From Bin5 sp034428435 (GTDB taxonomy: Bacteria; Chloroflexota; Anaerolineae; Caldilineales; Caldilineaceae), in assembly GCA_034428435.1 (NCBI GenBank), contig DAOUHY010000035.1, positions 1-16,309 on the forward strand: 16,309 nt of DNA. The letters are read 5' to 3'. This document shows, piece after piece, positions 6,846 to 14,721 of this stretch (position 1 is its first letter; each line of letters opens with the position of its first letter). The notes below the pieces were generated by a model that ran no database searches, was not told where the DNA came from, and saw nothing but the letters and a program-made list of their open reading frames with translations. The position numbers and the translations under genes were made by a program.

Positions 6846-6894
6846 GAACATACTTTCCTACCCCTCACCTGCAATGCAACGGGGAGACAGATCC

Positions 6895-8676
6895 GTGAAT
6901 ACATATCGCAATGAGCAATCGGTTTCTCCGATGCTCCCGCATAGCCAGACTGTCGATGCCGGCCGTCAACGGACAGCCCTTGGTTTCTCCACAGGCCCCA
7001 GGATGCTGCCCGCCATTCTTCTGTTTGCCCTGCTCTGTCTCGCACTCAGCGGCTGTGCATCCAACTACGATCTACTCAACCTGACCGTGCCCGCTTCGGT
7101 CCAGGTCGAGCAGTTTAGCCCCGAAACAGGTCCCTGTGTCGACCAGTTCATCACCCACGACCTCCCTCACAACACCACCACCGCCGACGGCATCATCCGC
7201 ATGTACGAGGCCAACGGCGCCGGCGTCGCCATCAACGATCTCGACAATGACGGCGACCTCGACCTCGTCCTCGGCAACTACGACAACCCCAACTCCATCT
7301 TCTGGAACCAGGGCGGCCTCAACTTCCGCCGCGAGCAGATGCCGGTTGGCCGCACCCGCGCCGTAACCGCAGTCGATGTCGACGGCGATGGTTGGACCGA
7401 CCTCGCACTCACACGCGTCGGCGGCGCTATCAATTTCTGGCGCAACCGCGGCCCCGACCTGGCCCCGGACGCGCCCGGTCGCTTCGTACAGGAGTTCGTC
7501 AATGGCCTTGCCAAGCCCGCCTACGCCATCGACTGGGCCGACCTCGACGCCGACGGCGACCTCGACGCCGTCACCGCCTCCTACGATATCGGCCTCCTCA
7601 CCGAGCTGGGCAACGAATACCTGCTCAGAGATGAAGCCGGCGTCTATATCCACTGGAACGAACCCGGCCGCTTCCGCGCCCAGCGCCTCGCCGATGAGGC
7701 CCAGGCCCTTGCCATCGCCCTCTGGGACCAGGACGGCGACGGCCGCCTCGACCTTCTCGTCGGCAACGACTTCGCCCTGCCCGATCAGTTCTGGCGCAAC
7801 CACGCCGACGGCTGGCAGCTGGCCTCTATCTTCCCCGAAACCACACACAGTACCATGAGCTTCGACCTCGCCGACGTCGATAACTCCGGCCGCACCGCAC
7901 TCTTTGCCAGCGACATGAAGCCGCCCGACATGAACGCCGAAACAATGCGCGCCTGGGCGCCGCTCATGGAGAAAGAACACCCTCCCCTGCCGGCCGGCGA
8001 TCCCCAGCGCATGGAAAATATGCTCCTGGTGGCCGGTCCAAGCGGTGACTACCAGAACTTCGGACGCGACCGCCAACTCGACGCCACCGGCTGGAGCTGG
8101 GCCAGCCTCTTCGGAGACCTCGACCAGGACGGCCAGCTCGATCTCTACATCGTCAACGGCTTCGCCGAGTCCACCACCTTCGCCCACATGGAAGACCATG
8201 AACTGGTCGAACGCAATCAGGCCCTGCGCAACACCGGCGGCCGCTTCGAACGCATGCCCGATTGGGGCCTGGGCAGCGAACGCGGCGGACGCGGCGCTGC
8301 CCAGGGCGACCTCGACGGTGACGGCGACCTCGATATCGTCGTCAACAACCTGCGCGGCAATGCCCAGCTCTTCGAGAACCGCCTCTGTGGCGGCGCCTCA
8401 TTACAGGTTCAACTACGCCAGCCCGGCAGCGCCAACCCGGAAGCAATCGGCGCCACAGCCATCCTCGAAACGCCCGCAGGCCGCCTGCGCCGCGACGTGC
8501 GCGTAACCCGCGGCTATCTCTCCAGCGACCCCGGCCAGCTCCACTTCGGTTTTCCCGCCGATACCCAGCCTCGCCTTCTCCTGGTCCGCTGGCCCGATGG
8601 GCAGTGGTCAACCGTCTCCGGCCCGGCCCCGGGACAGCGAATAACCGTTGCCAGAACAGATCTGGGGCAGGAGTAA
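6895..8676 (+). CDS. FG-GAP/VCBS repeat lipoprotein with ASPIC/UnbV domain (CRTAC1-like)
   Basis: A probable surface-anchored, calcium-binding beta-propeller of 593 residues. The N-terminal region ends in a lipobox (ALSGC, Cys54), so the mature protein should be lipid-anchored outside the membrane. At least seven repeats carry D-x-D-x-DG Ca-binding loops: DLDNDGDLD, DVDGDGWTD, DLDADGDLD, DQDGDGRLD, DVDNSGRTA (degenerate), DLDQDGQLD and DLDGDGDLD. This is consistent with a seven-bladed integrin-alpha-like propeller. The C-terminal 80 residues (EAIGATAILETPAG, LLLVRWPDG) fit the ASPIC/UnbV domain. GTG 6895 is chosen because GGGGAG lies 8 nt upstream and a promoter sits at 6817-6845; ATG 6874 or 7003 are alternatives, 7003 giving a more normal signal peptide. 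Ligand unknown; adhesion or polysaccharide binding is inference. Confidence 0.85.
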   Translation: MNTYRNEQSVSPMLPHSQTVDAGRQRTALGFSTGPRMLPAILLFALLCLALSGCASNYDLLNLTVPASVQVEQFSPETGPCVDQFITHDLPHNTTTADGIIRMYEANGAGVAINDLDNDGDLDLVLGNYDNPNSIFWNQGGLNFRREQMPVGRTRAVTAVDVDGDGWTDLALTRVGGAINFWRNRGPDLAPDAPGRFVQEFVNGLAKPAYAIDWADLDADGDLDAVTASYDIGLLTELGNEYLLRDEAGVYIHWNEPGRFRAQRLADEAQALAIALWDQDGDGRLDLLVGNDFALPDQFWRNHADGWQLASIFPETTHSTMSFDLADVDNSGRTALFASDMKPPDMNAETMRAWAPLMEKEHPPLPAGDPQRMENMLLVAGPSGDYQNFGRDRQLDATGWSWASLFGDLDQDGQLDLYIVNGFAESTTFAHMEDHELVERNQALRNTGGRFERMPDWGLGSERGGRGAAQGDLDGDGDLDIVVNNLRGNAQLFENRLCGGASLQVQLRQPGSANPEAIGATAILETPAGRLRRDVRVTRGYLSSDPGQLHFGFPADTQPRLLLVRWPDGQWSTVSGPAPGQRITVARTDLGQE

Positions 8677-8738
8677 AGCGCGGCCGCTTGCAACCTATCT
8701 GTCGAAAACACCGGCCACATCGATGAGGAATAACAAAT

Positions 8739-9218
8739 ATGCCAGCATCTGACCCCCGCGCAGAAGCCATCGAAAAGATTCGCCGCCTGCCGCAACAGCT
8801 CGAAGAGCTGATATCCGGGCTTTCACCGCAACAACTGACCGCAAAACCACTGCCCAATGAATGGACCGTGGCCCAGAACGTCCACCACATCGCCGATTCC
8901 CATATCAACAGCTATGTGCGCTGCAAGCTCATGGCGACCGAGGACAATCCAACCCTCAAACCCTATGACGAGGGCGCATGGGCCCTGCTCTCCGACGGCA
9001 GCAGCCCCGACCTCTCCGATTCCTTGGCCCTCCTGAAGGCGCTCCACGCCCGTTGGGCCCAGTTTTGGGATAATCTGCCCGAAGACGCCTGGCAGCGTAC
9101 CGGCCAGCACCCGGAAAGCGGCCCCGTCACTCTGGCCAGACAGCTCGATCTCTACGTCCAACACGGCGAAGCCCACCTGGACCAGATCCGCCGCACGCTG
9201 GCCGCAAGCCATGAGTAG
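8739..9218 (+). CDS. YfiT/DinB-fold putative metal-dependent hydrolase
   Basis: A 159-residue four-helix-bundle protein of the DinB/YfiT superfamily. The metal triad pattern is visible: H50 in VHHIADSH (48-55), then H142 and H146 in QHGEAHLDQI (141-150), matching the three-His site known in Bacillus YfiT. SYVRCKLMATED (58-69) and LKPYDEGAW (73-81) also fit YfiT-type members. In thiol-dependent relatives the family acts as a transferase or hydrolase; the substrate here is unknown. The ATG at 8739 follows gaggaat with about 9 nt spacing. It lies 62 bp after the lipoprotein gene with no promoter seen, so it may be read from the same transcript. Confidence 0.85.
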   Translation: MPASDPRAEAIEKIRRLPQQLEELISGLSPQQLTAKPLPNEWTVAQNVHHIADSHINSYVRCKLMATEDNPTLKPYDEGAWALLSDGSSPDLSDSLALLKALHARWAQFWDNLPEDAWQRTGQHPESGPVTLARQLDLYVQHGEAHLDQIRRTLAASHE

Positions 9219-9340
9219 CCGGCCGCACAACATGCCCTGCCGGTTACCGGATACGGTCGCACGAACTGTGTAAGAATCCGCACAGAGCCGACCGCCGCAC
9301 ATGAGGTAAAGTCAGACCTGTCAGAGCGATAGGAGAAAAC

Positions 9341-10357
9341 ATGGGATCTGCAGAAGCACTGCATGATCTGCAAAAGGAACAGACAGACCAGACCAGGGAT
9401 CGTTCCGCGCCGGTCAATCCCCTCGCGCCGGATGAAGGACGTCGTGTCTCCCTCGAAGAATACTGGGAAAAATGGTACGAGAACCCCTACCCGGACATCG
9501 ACGTCAGCTACGAATGGAACAATGGCATTCTGGAGGCAAAACCATTGGCCAATGCCCCCCAAATCGAACTTGGATTCTGGTTCCTCTTCCTGCTCGGTCA
9601 GTACCTCTTCTCGCGTGACATCGCACAGCTGATCAATCTGGAGACCGGCTTTGTCCTCACTATGGAGGACGTAACCGAGCCGTCAGGGATTCGCAAAGCC
9701 GTCCGCAAGCCGGACATCGGCATCATTCTGAACAGCAACCCTGTCCCCTGGGGACGCTTGAACCAGCGCTCCTTTGCCGGGGTCTGCGACGGCGTCATCG
9801 AATTCATCTCCGATTCTACACAGGTCGAAGTCCGGCGCGATACCGAAGAGAAAAGGCGCGACTACGCGCTGGCCGGCGTACAGGAGTACTACATTCTCGA
9901 CCCCACCGGCGAACACATGCACTTCTTCCACCGGACTCCGGACCGCCAATACGAAGAGATCCAACCCGACGCCGCCGGGGTGATTCGCTCCCAGCTGCTG
10001 CCCGGCTTCCAATTCCGGCACAGCGATCTCTACGAATTGACGGCGCTTGAGGAGCTCGCACTCGACGACGTATATCAGGGGTTTGTGCTTCCCAAATACC
10101 AGGAATCTCTTGCCGCCCGCCAGCAAGCAGAACAACGGGCCGAAACCGAAGCAACTGCCCGCCAGCAGGCCGAGCAAAGGGCCGAAACCGAAGCAACCGC
10201 CCGCCAGCACGCCGAGCAACGGGCCGAAACCGAAGCAACTGCCCGCCAGCTGGCCGAGCAAAGGGCCGACGCCGAAGCAGCCGCCCACAGACAAGCCGAA
10301 GAGCGGTTGCAGTCGCTCGAAGCCGAACTGGCCCGACTGCGCCGCCGGTCCTCTTGA
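9341..10357 (+). CDS. Uma2-family (DUF820) PD-(D/E)XK protein with coiled-coil tail
   Basis: Residues about 35-235 form a Uma2-type restriction-endonuclease-like fold. Family landmarks are RKPDIGIIL (D125), GVIEFISDST (E154), K171, and the GVQEYYILDP block (179-188). From about 255 the protein turns into a long Ala/Gln/Glu/Arg coiled coil made of four 14-residue repeats (ARQQAEQRAETEAT and variants, 259-314), then a leucine-containing end (LQSLEAELARLRRR). The start is well supported by aggag 6 nt before ATG 9341. The family is hugely expanded in cyanobacteria and Chloroflexota; its biological role is unsettled, and nuclease activity here is inferred. The repeat tail should drive oligomerisation. 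Gaps to both neighbours exceed 100 bp, so it may be its own unit. Confidence 0.87.
   Translation: MGSAEALHDLQKEQTDQTRDRSAPVNPLAPDEGRRVSLEEYWEKWYENPYPDIDVSYEWNNGILEAKPLANAPQIELGFWFLFLLGQYLFSRDIAQLINLETGFVLTMEDVTEPSGIRKAVRKPDIGIILNSNPVPWGRLNQRSFAGVCDGVIEFISDSTQVEVRRDTEEKRRDYALAGVQEYYILDPTGEHMHFFHRTPDRQYEEIQPDAAGVIRSQLLPGFQFRHSDLYELTALEELALDDVYQGFVLPKYQESLAARQQAEQRAETEATARQQAEQRAETEATARQHAEQRAETEATARQLAEQRADAEAAAHRQAEERLQSLEAELARLRRRSS
10115..10312 (+). repeat. In-frame 42-bp tandem repeat (4 full units plus a partial)
   Basis: Units lie at 10115-10156, 10157-10198, 10199-10240 and 10241-10282, with a diverged partial unit at 10283-10312. Each encodes a 14-residue double heptad. Units 1 and 3 share cgggcc/act and units 2 and 4 share agggcc, so the array probably grew by doubling an 84-bp pair. 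Confidence 0.95.
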
Positions 10358-10441
10358 ATCGGACTTGGCTAACCCATTTCTCCACCGGCGAGGAAGCCGC
10401 TTGATTGGGGCTTGGATGGCCCTGACAGGAGAAAAACGCGT

Positions 10442-10470
10442 TTGAACCGCTACCACGATTCTTGTACAAT
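10442..10470 (+). promoter_or_regulatory. Sigma70-type promoter of the sugar ABC operon
   Basis: TTGAAC (10442-10447), a 17-bp spacer, then TACAAT (10465-10470). A short inverted repeat CCGCG-cattct-CGCGG (10478-10493) begins at the predicted transcription start and could be an operator or a leader hairpin. The leader to ATG 10591 would be about 114 nt. Confidence 0.6.
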
Positions 10471-10590
10471 AGATTGACCGCGCATTCTCGCGGAATTTCG
10501 GCAGTTTACGCAATCCCACCGCGTTCCTTTCGGGCAGGAGCGCATCCGACCATTCTTTTGAAGTTTCAGATGTATTCAGGGAGGAAACGA

Positions 10591-11937
10591 ATGCAAAACC
10601 GACAATGGCAGAACCGCTTCAGTTTCAAAGCGTTGATCGTCTTGGCGCTGGCCGCACTGCTTATCTCCGCCTGTGCCCCCATCGCACCGGCAGCCGACAC
10701 CGGCATGGAGATGGCCGACGACGGCCCGGTAACCATTACCTGGGCCATGTGGGGCAGCCCCGCAGAGGTCGCAACCCATCAGTCTGTGGCCGATGCCTTT
10801 ATGGAAGAACAGGACGACATTGTCATCGAGATCCTGGCCGAGCCCTGGGGCGACTACTTCACAAAGATTAAGACCCTCTGGGCCAGCGGTGACTCGTCGG
10901 TCGTCCCCGACGTCCTCTTCCTCTCGCCCATCGTCAACTATGCCTCCGAGGGCGTGCTGGAAAACCTCGACCCCTGGATCGAGGCCAGCGGCTACAATAC
11001 CGACGACTACTGGCCGTCTCTGCTTCAGTATGCCATGTACGATGGCAGCGTGTACGGCTTCCCCCGCGACATCGGCCTTGAGGTCCTCTACTACAACAAG
11101 GACATCTTCGACGAGGTCGGCGTCCCCTATCCCGATGACACCTGGACCTGGGACGACCTTACGGCTGCAGCAGAGCAGCTCACCGTCGTCGAGGACAGCG
11201 GCCGCGTCTCCCGCTATGCACTCGGCATGGAGGGTGGCAAATGGATGATCTGGGTCATGCAGAAAGGCGGCATGGCTCTGGATGACATGCGCAACCCCTC
11301 CAGCTGTGCTCTGAACGAGCCCGGAGTGGTCCAGGCCGTCCAGTTCTTCAAGGGCATGATCGACAACAACTACTTCATGCCCCCGGCCAACATGAGCCAG
11401 GCCGGTGGTGACGCCGCTGTCTTCCAGAGCGGCCAGGTGGCGATGATCATTCAGAACGCCAGCCGCGTCTCTGCCTTCAACGCCGCCGGCATGAACTACG
11501 ATGTCTCGGTCATTCCGATTCCCGCTGACGGCCATCGCGCCTCCGCCGCCGGCGGCGCAGCCTGGGTCATGAGCGCCCTCAGCGACAACAAGGAAGAAGC
11601 CTGGACCTTCCTGAGTTGGCTCCAGAGCACCAATGGCGGCCAGCGCATCTACACCGCCTCCGGTGAGATCCTGCCTGCCCTGCAGTCAACCGCCAAGTCC
11701 GACGCCTTCCTCAACAGTGGACAGCCCCCGGCCAACCGACAGGCTTTCATCACCGAAGGTGAGAACGCCCGCATGGGGCGCATCGGCTACTTCGTCGAAT
11801 GGAGCCAGATTGGCGGCTCATTCATTAACCCGGGACGCGATCAGATCCTCATCGGTGAAGTCGGCGTCGAAGAAGGTCTGAATTCCATCTGCGAGCAGGT
11901 GGACGCCTTCCTTGAAGAGAACGGATTCCCGAAATAA
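10591..11937 (+). CDS. CUT1-type sugar ABC transporter substrate-binding lipoprotein
   Basis: Captures a carbohydrate outside the membrane and delivers it to the two permeases encoded downstream. The 448-residue protein begins with a lipoprotein signal peptide ending in LLISAC (Cys28). It then shows the family-1 solute-binding fold: VTITWAMWGSPAE opening strand, EPWGDYFTKIKT, DVLFLSPI, YGFPRDIGLEVLYYNKDIFDEVGVPYP at about 150-180, and the late EEAWTFLSWLQS helix. ATG 10591 is chosen for the ggagg site 7 nt upstream; an ORF extension to 10462 would begin inside the promoter. The substrate cannot be read from sequence; oligosaccharide or sugar alcohol are typical. No ATPase gene lies in the operon, so a shared MsmK/UgpC-type ATPase elsewhere is likely. 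Confidence 0.92.
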   Translation: MQNRQWQNRFSFKALIVLALAALLISACAPIAPAADTGMEMADDGPVTITWAMWGSPAEVATHQSVADAFMEEQDDIVIEILAEPWGDYFTKIKTLWASGDSSVVPDVLFLSPIVNYASEGVLENLDPWIEASGYNTDDYWPSLLQYAMYDGSVYGFPRDIGLEVLYYNKDIFDEVGVPYPDDTWTWDDLTAAAEQLTVVEDSGRVSRYALGMEGGKWMIWVMQKGGMALDDMRNPSSCALNEPGVVQAVQFFKGMIDNNYFMPPANMSQAGGDAAVFQSGQVAMIIQNASRVSAFNAAGMNYDVSVIPIPADGHRASAAGGAAWVMSALSDNKEEAWTFLSWLQSTNGGQRIYTASGEILPALQSTAKSDAFLNSGQPPANRQAFITEGENARMGRIGYFVEWSQIGGSFINPGRDQILIGEVGVEEGLNSICEQVDAFLEENGFPK

Positions 11938-11961
11938 GCTCAAGTGCTGACCGGCAGCCAG

Positions 11962-11997
11962 CAGCCAGTAGCCAGTTACGAGACCGGCTACTGGCTG
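11962..11997 (+). promoter_or_regulatory. Intercistronic hairpin after the binding-protein gene
   Basis: CAGCCAGTAGCC (11962-11973) pairs perfectly with GGCTACTGGCTG (11986-11997) across a 12-nt loop. No T-run follows. A strong stem between a binding-protein gene and its permease genes is a known way to stabilise the upstream mRNA and lower permease expression, as in malE-malF. That role here is inferred. Confidence 0.75.
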
Positions 11998-12019
11998 CCT
12001 GCCACGTGCCAATGACGCC

Positions 12020-12973
12020 ATGACCGCGTCCACATCCTCACAAGGCTCCCTGCCGCGCTGGCGGCGTTACCAGCCGGACCAGCAGTGGGAAGCCTACCTA
12101 TTCCTGCTACCCAGTTTCGCCGGCTTCCTGATCTTCGTGGCGATCCCTGTCGTCGCATCCCTGGCCCTCAGCCTCTTTGAATGGTCTCTGCTCTCCCCGC
12201 CGGAATTCGTTGGCTTCAAGAACTACACCCAACTCCTCTCCAGCGACCTGGTCTTTCGCAAAGTCCTTGTCAATACCTTCTACTTCATCGTTACCATCGT
12301 CCCCCTTCAGCTTGCCTTTGGCCTGCTGCTCGCGGTTGCGCTGAACCAGGGCTTGCGCGGGCTTGAAGTCTACCGCCTGATCTATTTCATGCCGGTAGTG
12401 ACGACGATCGTTGCCGCTGCCCTCGTCTTTCAGTGGTTCTTCAACCGCGATTTCGGCATTCTGGCCGCAGCCGTCTGGGAACTGGGGTCCGCAACAGGCC
12501 TCCCCATCCGCCCGCCGGACTGGCTCAACGATCCCGATTGGGCCAAACCTGCCGTCGTTATCCTGACCCTGTGGAAAAACACCGGCTTTACCATGGTGAT
12601 CTACCTGGCTGCCCTGCAAGGCGTACCGACTGAACTGTACGATGCCGCCAAGGTCGACGGCGCCAGCGCTTGGCAGCGCTTCCGCTCCGTAACCTTTCCC
12701 ATGGTCAGTCCCACCACCTTCTTCCTCATGGTCATCCAGATGATCGGTGCCTTCCAGCTTTTCAGCGAGGCATTCGTCATGACCCAGGGCGGTCCGGCCA
12801 ATGCCACGCTCACGATCGTCTACTACATCTACCAGATGGCCTTCGAATTCCAACGCATGGGCAGAGGAGCGGCCGTCGCCTGGGTGCTCTTTATCTTCAT
12901 CTTCATCTTCACCCTCGTGCAGACGCGCCTGCAACGACGCTGGGTGCACTATGAAGCCGGCGGGGAATCGTGA
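12020..12973 (+). CDS. Sugar ABC transporter permease, MalF/UgpA type
   Basis: Inner-membrane subunit of the CUT1 importer, 317 residues. Six hydrophobic segments are visible, the first at about 25-47 (FLLPSFAGFLIFVAIPVVASLAL, split by Pro). The cytoplasmic EAA loop that docks the ATPase reads ELYDAAKVDGASAWQRF (about 205-221). GGPANATLT (about 257-265) is typical of this subunit. The start at 12020 has no obvious ribosome binding site; a nearer ATG at 12012 is out of frame and closes at once. Translation may rely on the 82-bp intercistronic leader with its hairpin. Its stop overlaps the next gene by 4 bp. Confidence 0.92.
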   Translation: MTASTSSQGSLPRWRRYQPDQQWEAYLFLLPSFAGFLIFVAIPVVASLALSLFEWSLLSPPEFVGFKNYTQLLSSDLVFRKVLVNTFYFIVTIVPLQLAFGLLLAVALNQGLRGLEVYRLIYFMPVVTTIVAAALVFQWFFNRDFGILAAAVWELGSATGLPIRPPDWLNDPDWAKPAVVILTLWKNTGFTMVIYLAALQGVPTELYDAAKVDGASAWQRFRSVTFPMVSPTTFFLMVIQMIGAFQLFSEAFVMTQGGPANATLTIVYYIYQMAFEFQRMGRGAAVAWVLFIFIFIFTLVQTRLQRRWVHYEAGGES

Positions 12974-13866
12974 CAACCACCACCACGACCCCGCCCACTA
13001 CGACTACGCCTGCCTCGATACGCCCCGGAGCCGCGCCGCGCTCGACTCTCAAAACGGGGCACCTGCTCCTTCACGTCGCCCTGATCCTGGGCAGCGTCGC
13101 CATGCTGCTGCCCTTCGGCTGGATGCTCGCCACCTCGCTCAAGTCGCCGCCGCAGATCTTCACCTACCCGCCCTCCCTCGTTCCCAACCCTGTCGTCTGG
13201 CGCAACTACCTGGACACGGTGCAGGCCATGCCCTTCGGACGCTTCTACCTGAACAGCCTCTTCGTCGCCGTGAGCGTCACCACCCTCCAGATCCTCACCT
13301 CCTCACTGGCCGCCTTCGCCTTCGCCCGCCTCCGCTTCCGCGGCCGCGAAGCCCTCTTCCTCGTCTACCTGGCGACGCTGATGATCCCGTTCCACGTGAC
13401 CATGATCCCCAATTTCATCCTCGTCCGCTATCTGCGCTGGTTCGACACCTTCTACGCCCTCATCGTCCCCACCGCATTCTCCGTCTTCGCCGTCTTCCTG
13501 CTCCGTCAATACTTCCGCGGCATCCCCGTGGAGCTCGACGAGGCCGCCCGTATGGACGGCGCCTCCTCTTTCCGCATCTGGGCCCGGGTGATCATGCCTC
13601 TGAGCGGGCCTGTCCTCGCCGCACTCACGATCTTCGTTTTCCTCGGCTCCTGGAACGACTTCCTCTGGCCGCTCGTCGTCTCCAACTCCCACGCCACCCG
13701 CACCATTCCCGTCGGCCTGGCCACCTTCAGGGGCCAGTACAACACCGACTGGCACCTGCTCATGGCCGGCTCCGTCATCGCCCTGCTGCCCGTCCTCCTC
13801 GTCTACGTCTTCGCCCAAAAACGCTTTGTCGAAGGCATCACCCTCTCCGGCATGGGCGGCCGCTGA
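12970..13866 (+). CDS. Sugar ABC transporter permease, MalG/UgpE type
   Basis: Second membrane subunit of the importer, 298 residues. It starts at GTG 12970, overlapping the previous stop as GTGA, so the two permeases are translationally coupled in a probable 1:1 ratio. A Thr-rich N-terminus (MTTTTTTPPTTTT) precedes six membrane segments. The EAA loop is ELDEAARMDGASSFRIW (about 188-204), and FLGSWNDFLWPL (about 223-234) is the usual MalG-type signature. The Thr-rich leader is unusual but low-complexity and probably not functional. The operon appears to end here. Confidence 0.93.
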   Translation: MTTTTTTPPTTTTPASIRPGAAPRSTLKTGHLLLHVALILGSVAMLLPFGWMLATSLKSPPQIFTYPPSLVPNPVVWRNYLDTVQAMPFGRFYLNSLFVAVSVTTLQILTSSLAAFAFARLRFRGREALFLVYLATLMIPFHVTMIPNFILVRYLRWFDTFYALIVPTAFSVFAVFLLRQYFRGIPVELDEAARMDGASSFRIWARVIMPLSGPVLAALTIFVFLGSWNDFLWPLVVSNSHATRTIPVGLATFRGQYNTDWHLLMAGSVIALLPVLLVYVFAQKRFVEGITLSGMGGR

Positions 13867-13974
13867 CGCCACGTTACCCGCAAACTACCGCCAGCCCCTT
13901 CGCGTGCAGAACAGATTTGGAGTCGTTCAGACCGAAGGATTGCGCGGCCCGGTCTTTGCCTGCCGCCAATTCCG

Positions 13975-14000
13975 GTAGGGGCACCCCTTGTAGGTGCCCT
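13975..14000. repeat. GTAGGGGCA hairpin repeat, copy 2
   Basis: A GGGCACC/GGTGCCC stem (13979-13985 with 13993-13999) closes the loop ccttgta. It has the same frame as the copies at 597 and 14355. Confidence 0.8.
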
Positions 14001-14135
14001 TGCCTTCACACTGACTGTGGTCTGCCCTCTCATCCTTCGGGTGCAGTTCAAAACTGGTGTGTGTTCTCGTAAACCTTTGGCAGCGACTAAACCATGGCCA
14101 GTCCGCGATCAACTCTGAGGCAGAGGAAGCGCCGT

Positions 14136-14170
14136 CACTGACCACTGACCACTAACCACTGACCACTGCA
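14136..14170. repeat. YACTRAC heptanucleotide array, copy 2 (5 units)
   Basis: Units run cactgac, cactgac, cactaac, cactgac, cactgca, ending in CTGCAGTT like the array at 6735-6776. The GC-rich double-hairpin repeat begins 3 bp later. A shorter relative (actaaccactgcctactgcc) is seen at about 15961-15980. Confidence 0.85.
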
Positions 14171-14173
14171 GTT

Positions 14174-14234
14174 GGGCGGTCGGGCCTATTCGGCCCTCCC
14201 TTGTGCGGGGGCTCCCCCCCCGCAACGCCCCCTC
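14174..14234. repeat. GC-rich double-hairpin repeat, copy 2
   Basis: Matches 6590-6650 at 59 of 61 bases. One of the two changes (G to C at 14216) breaks the second hairpin stem, so this copy is slightly degenerate. Confidence 0.85.
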
Positions 14235-14354
14235 TCCTACAACCTCGCGCCGTAGCAAGTGTGTGGGCAATACGAAATAGGCCCCTCGCTGCGACCCGCG
14301 CCTCCCCCACCGTGCCGTCTCGTCCCCACCACCGTCCCTGTGCCGCCCCCAACC

Positions 14355-14380
14355 GTAGGGGCACCCCTTGTGGGTGCCCT
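14355..14380. repeat. GTAGGGGCA hairpin repeat, copy 3
   Basis: GGGCACCC (14359-14366) pairs with GGGTGCCC (14372-14379) across loop cttgt. Compared with copy 1, an A-T stem pair is replaced by C-G, so the structure is kept while the sequence changes. Confidence 0.8.
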
Positions 14381-14532
14381 CTCCCGCCGCCAAATCCGGT
14401 CCGGATGTCCATATGTGCATATATTCATGTGCACATGACCGCCCCCGGCCAGCCGGTTAAAATCACAACAATCGCCGTTCTAATTACATGAACTGCAATC
14501 AAAGTCGCAATTCTCAATCCCCTGAATCCCCG

Positions 14533-14558
14533 TCCTTCGCGCCCCTTCGCGGATCAAG
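14533..14558. repeat. CCCTTCGCG repeat, copy 1
   Basis: Reads ccttcgcg, ccccttcgcg, gatcaag. The copy at 15916-15949 has the same ends with one extra 10-bp unit inserted; both are followed by gttgccgt. An interspersed intergenic element of unknown role. Confidence 0.75.
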
Positions 14559-14721
14559 GAAGTTGCCGTCGTCCTTGCTTTGCATAGTCAATCAGGGGAT
14601 CCTGCCAACTCTCCATAAACAAATCACAATCCATCCCAAAAAATACCGACCGTAATACAGCGTGAACAAAAGCCGAAGTCGTGTACCTTGCGCCAGGACC
14701 GGCGCGACAAGAGGTAGTACT

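Larger units (their letters stand above)
6312..6894. other. Divergent intergenic region between topA and the FG-GAP lipoprotein gene
   Basis: No convincing gene. From topA outward it holds a candidate minus-strand promoter (6400-6428), a pyrimidine-rich tract (about 6557-6589), a GC-rich double-hairpin repeat (6590-6650), C-rich CACCGTGC-like sequence (about 6655-6715), a heptamer array (6735-6776) and a strong plus-strand promoter (6817-6845). Confidence 0.7.
13867..14721. other. Repeat-rich convergent intergenic region (855 bp)
   Basis: Lies between the 3' ends of the ABC operon and hicB. No supported gene on either strand. It holds a lone CCCTTCGCG unit near 13895-13904, two GTAGGGGCA hairpins, a heptamer array joined directly to the GC-rich double-hairpin repeat, two small palindromes (14394-14406 and 14426-14437) and a CCCTTCGCG repeat (14533-14558). 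No standard terminator with a T-run was found. Confidence 0.75.

Noticed and set aside
7072..8199. 375-codon minus-strand open frame antisense to the FG-GAP lipoprotein
   Set aside because: The Val/Glu/Ala-rich composition mirrors the Asp-rich repeats; the plus strand has lipobox, Ca-binding loops and promoter.
13929..13955. AGACCG...CGGTCTTT as a terminator for the sugar operon
   Set aside because: Only a 6-bp stem with a long loop and three T residues; too weak to call.
14136..14170. Heptamer arrays as a CRISPR array
   Set aside because: The 7-bp units are contiguous with no spacers of 25-40 bp and no cas genes are present.
14554..14721. Open frame continuing past the hicB stop (…FFGMDCDLFMESWQDPLIDYAK…)
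   Set aside because: It looks protein-like for about 25 residues, but has no good ribosome binding site, is very short and matches nothing I recognise; kept only as a possible relic.
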